A DNA stretch of 64,000 nucleotides from Trichoplax sp. H2 (Eukaryota; Placozoa; Uniplacotomia; Trichoplacea): contig NOWV01000104.1 in the NCBI GenBank assembly GCA_003344405.1, positions 124,001-188,000 on the forward strand, given 5' to 3'. The position numbers and the translations under genes were made by a program. Shown one piece after another: positions 24,701 through 34,387 of the stretch (the stretch's first letter is position 1; the number at the start of each line of letters is the position of its first letter). A model generated the notes under the pieces. The model searched no databases. It saw only the letters and a list, made by a program, of their open reading frames with translations, and had not been told where the DNA came from.

Positions 24701-25470
24701 TTCATATTATCCATCAAGAAATCGTCCAAAAAATAAAAACTTTATAGTTTAGGACTTTAATATTAAGCTGAGACACTACGTTTAATTAGTGTTTCATTCT
24801 ACGCTTAAGTACTGGTAATTAAGATTCACCTTCAGGGCTCTCCTAAAGACGAACTACCTTCTCGTTATCCATTAAGAAATTATCCTAAACATAAAATCAG
24901 TATAATCTAGGACTTTAATATTAAATTGCAACACTATATTTAAAATTACATAAAAGTCACTCGTTGTCATTTCTATCAAACGAAAATTTTATAACACGGC
25001 TATATTATGGAATTTACTTTTCGGAGTAATCATAAAATGCAGTATTGCAACCTCTCATCTAATTTAAAAACTGTTTTATTAGTCAGCAATCTAATGATAT
25101 TACAAATGCAAGGATATGTACATTAGATTACGAATTCATTGCTAAACAAGTCACCATCGAATTTAATCATTTAAGTATCAAAATAGCCTTATTTCGGTCA
25201 AGAAATAAGAGTAAAATATGAGTTATAGATGCAAAAGGCTTATAAAAACACTTCGAAATAGCTAAATTATTAAAGTACGCCATTTTTTTACTTGAAGAGA
25301 GTTAATATATATGACTACACTTATACCACAAGATAATTGACCTCGGAAATGACCCCTAGTAGTTCAAACGACTTATACTCTTATTGATCAGATAGTTCAA
25401 TTCTGAAGTCGTCTATTTCGTTATCAATCGGTAGCACCAAGATAGTAACACAGAAGTTTAGAGAAACATT
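21746..25470. other. Long intergenic region with one tandem duplication
   Basis: 3.7 kb of AT-rich DNA between the SH2 gene start and the DAN gene end. It contains the duplication at 24651-24945 and a short hairpin (AGATACT and AGTATCT, about 23511-23531). No exon with both protein-like translation and splice sites was found. Confidence 0.55.
24651..24945. repeat. Diverged tandem duplication A (about 130-160 base unit)
   Basis: Two head-to-tail copies begin at about 24651 and 24782. Shared stretches include TTAGTGTT(T/C)CATTCT, TTATCCAT(C/T)AAGAAAT and AGGACTTTAATATTAA. The second copy carries about 30 extra bases near its start. They are diverged enough to be old. Confidence 0.75.
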
Positions 25471-26172
25471 TCAAGATTTGGTGTGGTGGCATCGTCTGCA
25501 ATCGCAAGATCTAATGTATTGCACTAATTTATCCACGTTATTTTTTAACGTTGGACATTTTAATTCGACTGTATTCCAAGTATGATCGACAACATGGCAG
25601 CATTCACAATGTTGCAGATTTTCTTGCCCGGCTTCTGGCGGATAGCTTTTAGGTATTCTGTAAGAATAGCACTGACCGACACAAATATGATTGGAAATTG
25701 TCTAAAAAGGAAATGAATTTAAAAGATCAAAAAATTGTAAAAGTAAAATGAGATGATCTTGAATGACGAATACGTATGATATTAATTTTACAAGCCGATT
25801 GCACAATTCTTGAAAATGTATTGCTATCGGTAATTTCTTACAAGAATAATATATATAATATACCCGTCCATAAATGAGTAGGAAACTTACTTTACTTATA
25901 CATCCTGGATGGCTCAAAACTTGCTCGATCTTAGCAAGTTTACACCAAGCTTTTTGATTTGGTGCTATCGGTAATTGCGAAATACCATAACTATGATGGC
26001 TGTTTATGCTATCTTCTACCGAATTGCTAGTCTGATGATCGTAAAGTTCAGCATTAGCAGTATTGGTACTATTTTTGTCTTGGCTGTTGACTTGAACGTT
26101 CTCAGTGCTTGCGGTTATGATGGTTATTGTAGCAAGAATGGTTAAGAGATGTAAAAGCCGATTATTCGTCAT
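25471..26172 (-). CDS. DAN-family secreted cystine-knot protein (NBL1/Gremlin type)
   Basis: Two exons, 26172-25891 and 25701-25471, join in phase 0 to give 170 residues. I chose the Met at 26172, not an upstream one, because it begins a signal peptide (MTNNRLLHLLTILATITIIT). A polar stretch follows, then a C-terminal cystine knot: WCKLAKI (C77), GC (C91), CVGQC (C101-C105), HCECC (126-129), KCP (C143), and SCDCRRC (160-165). The CxGxC and CxC spacing, the leading WC and a C-terminus that stops soon after the knot match the DAN group, whose members bind BMP ligands outside the cell and block signalling. NBL1 is the closest remembered match. The intron falls inside the knot. An extra Cys pair near 126-129 could serve dimer formation (inference). 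Confidence 0.88.
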
Positions 26173-26689
26173 ATTCCATCTACTAGCGAAAATATTAAAA
26201 CGACGAAAATTAAGTCTACTAAATGAGAAGAAACTAAAACTAATCGATAACAATATAACAGAAAACTTTTAGTTCTCGGACAGAAATAATTCTATAAATG
26301 GAGTAAAATGATGGAAGTAGGAGTTTCATCATCTACACAGGTGGAAATTACCGTTATATCAATGAAGGTAGAGATGAAATTTTTAAACAAATACTTTTTT
26401 TAAGTGTAGTTTACGAGCGCTGCTATGTGGATACTAAATATAAATATGTTTCGACAGTCTAAAAATATATGTATGCTAGTACAACAAAATTAAAATTAGA
26501 TTTTGTCGTTAAATCATTAGTTTATTTGCCATCCATTCAATTCTACAATTTCAAAGTTAGTCAATGATAAAATAGTAAAGGTATTGATTAATATTAATAA
26601 AATTTTTCCAACTGTTTAGAAAGAATAGAACTCGACGTAAGACATGATTGGTCTTGATTAGTAAGCCACTGATCTTCGATTATATTATC

Positions 26690-27265
26690 ATTAATCTACG
26701 TATCCATTTCTCAGTCGCAAAGTATTACTATCTACCTCATTTCTTTCTTATTCATAGTTTAAACAGATCCATTTTGTAAAATTTGGAGTCAGAAAAAATG
26801 GGTTGTTTCCTGATTGTACACTGTACACTATACAGTATAGATAACTTAAGTTCAATCTATGTTCATTAGATCTGTTAATCTAACTAATGAAAAAAGTTCA
26901 AATTGATTAAAAGGTTAAATTTTTATTGTAGTTTAAGTTGAAAATAACCTATCGCAACATATGCTAAATTAAACTGCTTTAATTAATGATTATTAATATA
27001 TTCATCCCTCCGTCGCAATACATTGCTATCCACCTCATTTGCCATTTGATCATAGTTGAAAATTAATCCATTTTTGCAAATTTTGGAGCCTCAAAAAATA
27101 TGTCTTCCTTATTGTATAGTATAGGTAATTTAAGTTCAATCAGTCTTTGTTAGATCTGCTAATCTAACTAATAAAAATATTAAAATAGATTAGAAGATAA
27201 AATTGTTACTATAATATAAGTCGAAAGTAATCTTTCACAATATACGTTAAATTAAACTACTTTAC
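26690..27265. repeat. Diverged tandem duplication B (about 297 base unit)
   Basis: Copy 1 is about 26690-26985 and copy 2 about 26986-27265, aligned head to tail. Landmarks: GTCGCAA.A..TTGCTATC-type block, CATAGTT, TTTTGGAG, AAGTTCAATC, TTAGATCTG.TAATCTAACTAA, AAATTAAACT. Copy 1 has about 14 more bases at its TGTACACTGTACAC tract than copy 2, which keeps only TGTATAGTATAG. Confidence 0.85.
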
Positions 27266-29189
27266 CACGCACTCGTTCAACTTTAAGATAATATTGTTCC
27301 TCTTGTGCATTATGCTAATCTAATCAGCTTTTGTCGAAATGATAGATAATTTGTTACAGTTGATTGTTACATTGCGCGGGCATCACTCTACACACGATAA
27401 AGAACTTAAAATTGTTTCGAGAGAAATTTAAGAGTGTTATATTGAGTCGATTATAACCTTATGTATTAGATACATGTGTGACTAAACTTCTTTACAACAC
27501 TATATTCCGACTTTAAATAGTTTGTTTCCTCATCACATCGTTTAAAACCAATCAACGTCTGTTAGAAAGATGACGAATTTGATCAAAGTAGCTCGATTAC
27601 AATATTATGGCTTCACTATCGTCTATCAATGTCATTGATGAAAAATATCAATAGAAGTAGAAGAAGAGTTTGCTAATATAGTTTATGTAATATTGAATTA
27701 ATCGTAAACTTAGACATACATAAGATTATAAATTTCAGATATGGGTCAAGGTCCAGTAATCAATCATCCATTCTACGATGGACGCGTAGAAGGCAGTTCA
27801 TGGCGATTGTGTGATCAATTTATTGATTAGGATAATTACTTCCATTCCACTACTGTTTACTCACTATTCCACCGCTATATCTTAAATGGGATAGCAAATC
27901 GATTAACGCGGTATTACAACAACATCAATCTGCTTTCTAAATCAATCTATTCTCCATATTGGATACAACTTACATGCTGATTAGGAGGAACTGTTGTAAA
28001 ATACTGATTCAATCAGTGAGTATAGAAAGGTTTCAATTTTTCAAATCTTCCAATTTTACAAGTAAACATGAAATCTTTCGTTCTTGAATGCTTTATACTG
28101 TTCATGCTCAATGTTTCTATAGGCATCCATTCTCTATTGACGTCGAAGCGATTGGACACCTACCGATCCGTCATTATTCTACGTATCCGTCGTCATGTCG
28201 ATCTATTGTGTTATAGCTAATTCCTGGTTATCCATGAGTCAATTATTGCTTATTTTCTTAGCATTAACTATGATGCAAGCAGGCTTTTGTCTAGGTTAAT
28301 TTAATAAAAATAATAAAATGCATAATCGTAATCGTCTGTTCTTTGCCGCTGTAATGGCATGATTGATTGTCATTTTTGCCTAAAAGATATGGTTGTGGAA
28401 AAGAGTATATTAATCCATTGAGTCAGTCATGCATTCCTGAATTTGAGGATTTCGTAGGCTTAGTCGCATTGACCCATGCAGTGTGCATTAGGGCATCGAT
28501 GTTATTATACACAGTTTGATCTCTTCATTTATTTTTAATCCATAGTAATGTTAAACATGGATGTAATTATCGAGCAAGAGCATTCTAAGCTCGCTAACAA
28601 AATGGTATACGATTCAAAATCTGTTGATGATCAGAAATAGGATACTATTTGATTGAGGATAACATGCTAAGAATCTGTGCATACTTGCGTCTTGTAGAAA
28701 ACTTTATTGAAGGGCTGGCTATTTGATTAACAGAACACCAGAATGGATCTCTGTTGAGTACGCGTGAATATTACTGGCAGCTTGTTTGAGGCATGTTTGC
28801 TATTCGACTTGTGATGAACCACATGATTATGTAGCATAACTGGTTAATAGGCTGGAAGATTAAGCATAGCTTTGTTACAGAATTCGACTAGTAATGAACC
28901 TCATATTGATATTGTATCTTTGTTAACTTGCTTGCATATTCTATAAAGCTTCGTTAAGGATTATAATATAATCACAATGTACTCCATGGTAATATTTAGT
29001 CCGCCTTCAATGACCATGCTAGTATATATTATACCATCGACTTCTTAACAACAATTTCCCTCTACAAGTCCCGCACCCCTAACTTAGGGTTATTCGTTTT
29101 TATAAAATTTTCCGGCCTACCTTTTTCCGCGATTTTTGGTTGTCATAGAAGGTAGCATACAGAGACAAAAAATTAAATAGTTATCTATG

Positions 29190-29545
29190 AGTAGACCTGA
29201 TTTTCATTCTCTAAATATTATATCTAGACTGCTTGTATTAGAAGTCAGGCGAAAATCAAGGAGAAAGTGTATCTATGGTATTTCATAATGACTGGAACTA
29301 CCCTTGTCCTACTGGCTAAGTTATAGATTGTACGATGATAAAGATTTATTTCGGAACATTGTAGCCCTGATTTACATTCTCAAAAATTCGTATCTAGACT
29401 GCTTGTATTAAAAGTTAGCCGAAAATTACGGAGAAAAGAGTATCAGCAGCTTTTCATAATAGAAGGAACTACCTCAAGTCTCTACTGGCTAAGTAACAGA
29501 TCTTACCCTGATCGAGACTTCTTTCGGAGCATGCCATTGGAGCAA
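29190..29545. repeat. Diverged tandem duplication C (about 170 base unit)
   Basis: Copies begin at about 29194 and 29363. Shared blocks: CCTGATTT.CATTCTC, ATCTAGACTGCTTGTATTA, TTTCATAAT, CTACTGGCTAAGT and TTTCGGA.CAT. Both copies run the full unit length. Confidence 0.88.
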
Positions 29546-31032
29546 TAGCACGGCCTGCACTGAAACTCTACCAGTGTTAATGCTTGATTATCCTATTGAG
29601 TATTGCTGAAGAACTTCCTTTCGCCTAGCAAAATACGAGTATACAATTAATTTACTGTACATGTTTAGCCGCTGCAGGCATGCTTGTACTGGTACCTTGT
29701 ATATCTGTAGAGTTTTTTTAATGTTATCAAGAACTTTGCTGAAAAATATGCCGGAAGCGCGTGTAATAAAGTTCAAGCTTAATTTATAGAATTTGTTGAA
29801 GGATATATCCTTTCTGATGTGTGATCAATTTTTGTTCACTATCGGCTTCTTCTTTAACTTGTTCCTTCTATAACGAAAAAGCATCCTGAATTAATTAAGG
29901 AAGACCAATGCGATTGTTAGTATGCACTCTATTTGATATTTATACCTTCATAGTGATGCGGCTACATAATATCATTCGACTAGCAAAGCATACTTGTACT
30001 TCTCCGTTGTGAAATGTACGCTATTAATTTAAACTGTTAACGTATCACTTTTTCATAGATGTTCTCACCGATAGGCTCATATACTGTTATAGAATCTTGT
30101 AAAGGATTGATCATTCGGTTTACAAACGAGTACAACATATTGATATTTAATTTGTACTGATAAGTTCGAATAATATCTAGAACTTTGTTAAAAACGATAA
30201 TATATTATTTGACTGCTAATGGACTGCTAATTTATACCTCATGTATGATAAGCGTGGAAATTTTAGTAATGTATGAGATAGGGCTAGAAATGGCGTCGTT
30301 CGACTAAAAGTAGAAGCCATATTGAGGAATAGACCGAAGCTACCAAGCAAGACCTAATAATAATTAACCAATCAATTGATTGTTACTACATTCGCAGATT
30401 ATGTCGCGTTTGCAGAGAAATATACAATTTAGATTAAAAGTATATAACATATTGATCGTCAACCACAGCAACAATTTTTCGTAGAAGCTGCTATCATACA
30501 GCGCAACTAGTGTACAACATGTTGTTCTATAAGCTCTGTAAGCTCTAGAAATTAGCCTAGCAGGCTTGGTGAGAACTTGCTAATCGAACAGAAACGTAAT
30601 ATTTACTGATATTTAGTCGTCTACGAACATAATTATGGTCAAGTTAGAACACGTACTTATTACAGTAGCGATCTTACTGAGTTAATGTTTTAGGATTAAA
30701 TCGCCTAAAAGTAAAGTTGTAATGATTTACGTCAATTACACTGGCTATATTATCTTAGTTTATAGGCTGAAATACTAATATGGAGAAAACTATACATTAC
30801 TGTTTGAATTTTTTCTCATAGTTAAAATATTCCAAACAGGACCAAATGTGTAGCATTATGAACACTCCGAGTTGAATAGACGATATAGGCTAGTATAAAA
30901 ATTAAAAAGGGGCTAGCTAGTCAAAGTTTTCAGTTTTAGTTAGCTACGTAGAATAACGTATTAATGTACATTTCTCGGATATTTTCAACCGCAACTTTAT
31001 TAGTAAACATTGTATACTGTACATAAATAGCA

Positions 31033-31440
31033 TATCACCGAACTTTTCGTATGAAAACTAAAATTTACATCAAAATTCAATAACAAGGCCTTACTACAGC
31101 AGTAGTTTTATGGTATCCCTAATTTCCCATATTGCATATGTAATACTCGTTCTAGGCTCTACTATAAAAATAAAAATTAAAAATAAAATTCAGAGGCATA
31201 ATACCGAACTTTTTGTATCAAAATCAAAAATTACTCCAAAATTTAATTAAAGTCCTTATTAATAGAGATTTGATGATATCCCGAATTTTCCATCGTGTAC
31301 TGTACGAATGTACAGTATATTAGCGTACAAGCAGTACTCGTTATAGAGTTTATTATAGTCTAAATTTCCGTAGCTAATCACCGAACATTTTACGTCAAAA
31401 CCAAAAATTACATCAAAATCAATTATATGTCCTTATTCAA
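31033..31440. repeat. Diverged tandem triplication D (about 170 base unit)
   Basis: Three copies begin at about 31035, 31202 and 31379, each with ACCGAAC.TTT, then AAA.TTAC.TCAAAATT and CCTTA. The third is truncated. The second copy carries an extra stretch of about 30 bases with TGTACTGTACGAATGTACAG that the first lacks. Confidence 0.85.
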
Positions 31441-32330
31441 CGGCTAGTAGGGAGCTGTTAGAAATCCAGGTATGTGATTACCTTTAAAGTATAAAAGGCA
31501 TTCTAAAAGTATTGAAATTTGCCTAATAAAGTAGCACAATATAGCCTAGTCCATAGAAGATTAAACTTTATAGTTGCCAATTATAGTAATAGCGCAAACA
31601 CTGCCTAGTGTCGATAACAAATTTCAGCTTTCGCACCATCGAATTACAATTGAAGCATTTTTGGCTAACGAACTCAATTGATTTCGAGATCTCAAATTAA
31701 ACCAAATTTATACACCTAAATCCTATTTTAGCAAGTAAATTCTTCATAAATGAAATCAAAATAGTAACCTCCAGGGATTTTATAATCTTATCGACCTTAA
31801 ATGTATATGCTGTTTATGCTTGTAATTTTACTCCATGGTGATATTTAGGAACACTTATTATGTAGTCTTTAATTTCTTACTAAATAGACAAGGCGATTAG
31901 GTTGACTACTTTTAAGCGTGTTAGCCATATAATCCAAGACAGAATAATCGGCTAGGATTTAGCAGGAAGAAGAAAGAAGCTGTTGGACTAATCTAATCTA
32001 CAAAAATATATAGAGTAAAGTTCCAATTTGATAGAGCGACTATTTTGGGGGGTTTTTGCTTCAACACCATATTGATAGCGTGAACTTCATTTTGGCTGAT
32101 TAACAACGCCAACAAGCTCATGAAGATAAACTGTTGGTGATTTTACATGTCTTCTTCTGTTAATTAATTGGTGATTAAGATATTGGTGTCAAGATATTTA
32201 CTTCATCACTAAACGAATGGACATTTCAAAGTGTAAATTTACCTTCGATGTAGGATCATTTTTTATGTATTAGAAAATATTAAACATGCAAGACATAAAC
32301 GTTGACTATCTTTTAATTCTCTCAATTTAG

Positions 32331-33236
32331 GGTATACCTCTTTTTAAAATAGAACGGCGTAAAAGTTTCGATGTTGATTTCTTTGATACTGTCATCAGAG
32401 TAAGTAATTTCGGTTAATGACATATTTCCCTTTTACTGAGTATTCTGGCATTGTCATACAGTATATTGATGTTGAATTTTTACAGTTAAAAAAAAATTTA
32501 AAATCTGTTATATTAAGTTTAAAATTGAATAGTCGTCGAACGTTATGAATCTGAACGATGTACAACTTGACTATTTTAGGATTTAAGATCAAGCAAGAAA
32601 ACTCCCACAAGCAACGTTAAAATCATATTTCAAGAACCGTTTATGCAAGTTGCATTTAAGAATACAAATGAGGTTAGAATTTACAGTGGATCTATTCGAT
32701 GAAAAAATTGAAATGTTCTAGTGTTATTAACACGAAGGAGGAGTCTACGAATAAACGCAATTTCGAAATGCTTATATTTAGTCTCTGTTGCCTAAGGTTC
32801 TAAAGATTGAAAAAAAATTCATTGTGAAATCTTATCTTCGAAGGGATACTTTGTACCTTCGATTGCGAATCCAGGAAAATGATTTATTCGATGACATTTT
32901 GGCTATATTTACAAAGACTAGTTTAGACGTAAGTTTATCCACTTAAATAAATTGATCTCTGGATTTCAAATTATTGGCCTAAGCATTTGGTAATTATTTC
33001 CGTTTTTTTTCGATGGAATCTACCACCTCTAGCGTTGCGTGTTTGAGATAATGCTTTACAAATTCTTTCAATTGGTAACTATCATTTTTCATGAAGTTGT
33101 ATGAAAGTACACTACTTGGTCTATATGACTTTTTTCATCGATTTTCAATTTTTAGCCGGATAGAACATTTTCTCTAGTAAAACAAGCAGAAGAACTTGAT
33201 AGGAAATTATATTATAGCCAAAAGATGTTAGATTAA
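32331..33236 (+). CDS. C-terminal exons of an unrecognised protein
   Basis: Three exons in phase 0 with good splice sites: 32331-32399 (GIPLFKIERRKSFDVDFF), 32797-32928 (starts VLKIEKKFIVKSYLRRD, then LRLRIQENDLFDDILAIF, donor GTAAGT) and 33156-33236 (PDRTFSLVKQAEELDRKL, ends with TAA). A further exon near 32640-32680 may read EPFMQVAFKNTNE, but its acceptor phase does not fit cleanly. The tail looks helical. I do not recognise the family. The 5' part, somewhere in the 5 kb upstream, was not found, so this could also be a decayed gene. It converges on the nucleolin gene. Confidence 0.45.
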
Positions 33237-34387
33237 TGAAATGGTAATTATTGTGTTATAAGAAAGCTCATAATATAAGTGTCCGTTGCGTAAAAATATC
33301 AGTTATTACTGTTCCTACAGAAAATTAGACTGGGTATCAGATAGTCGTTCGCTCAATGTGTATAATACTGTAGTATGTCAATACTCTATCAGTTAGAAAG
33401 TATAAGGATATCGTTTATTTTCTATTATTACCAAAAACTGATTGTAGCTTATCTCGATATTTTTGATTGGTATAGTGAGAATTTATCACACCACATACAT
33501 CGAAGGCAAAATCATGGCAATACGAGCATATATTGGTCTTCCATTACTATATAGAAACGTGCTTTAGTTGAAGTAATTACGGCTAAGATAAAATTGCATC
33601 GTAACAATTATATATTAAGCATAACTTCGTTTGCCCGTTGGATCAAGTTGAGCTTTTACAAATATCTAGATTTTATGATAGCATCCATAACCAAGGCTAT
33701 AACCCAGTTAAGTAAGTTTAAGCGTAGTACTTTTTATTTCATGATAATGTAACTAAAATACGCATTGGAGGTCATACGAAGGAAAATGTTGAACAAATAT
33801 CTTGGCGAAATCGAAAATGATTGATTAAATAGTTACTTCGAAATTTGTATCAACCATCTCTGATTACTCATAATTTTTATGGCGCTAATTTAGGCATATA
33901 TCAAAGAGTTCTCTAGGTTGAAACTATTACCATAACTAGTTGGCTGTCTTAAATTTCAGTTCGATATTACGACACTTACGATATGCTACAGGTTAAATCT
34001 CAGATAGCAAGGATATTGTAAATTGCAAATACTTGAATAAAATTTAGTCCTATAATCACATGTTTGTGTGAGGACAGCGTATCGTACAGAAGTTCAATAC
34101 CAATATAAAGATAAATTTTCGAAAAACTTTGCAATGTCAAGTGTCCTACACCAATGGTATGGTTAATACGGTTATTCATTAAGCAAGTTTGGCAACTAGT
34201 CTGCAAAACTGTATCTTAAGAACGTAGGAAGTTAAAGTGGTTAATACTTAAAAGCAATGATTAGTACAAAATCGTAAGGATTGAATACTAATAGTTGCAT
34301 CACTTGCAAATAAATCTAATCATCAATGACAGTTTGTTAATAAAGTCTAGGGCAGAAATCAGTTTCATAATTCTAACTCAAAATAGA
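33237..34387. other. Convergent intergenic region, no clear gene
   Basis: An AT-rich stretch between the unrecognised gene and the nucleolin 3' end. One open patch near 33318-33370 follows an acceptor-like CCTACAG but cannot be connected to either gene. No arrays. Confidence 0.5.

Larger units (their letters stand above)
27266..32330. other. Long intergenic region with tandem duplications and short coding-like fragments
   Basis: 5 kb upstream of the DAN gene and before the unrecognised plus-strand gene. It holds duplications C and D. Short open segments at 27741-27830 (MGQGPVINHPFYDGRVEG), 28195-28299 (hydrophobic, see findings) and about 28375-28530 look weakly protein-like but cannot be joined into a gene. 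Confidence 0.5.

Noticed and set aside
33301-33480. Open patch KLDWVSDSRSLNVY after CCTACAG
   Set aside because: It lies beyond the stop codon of the 32.3-33.2 kb gene and no further exon could be linked to it.
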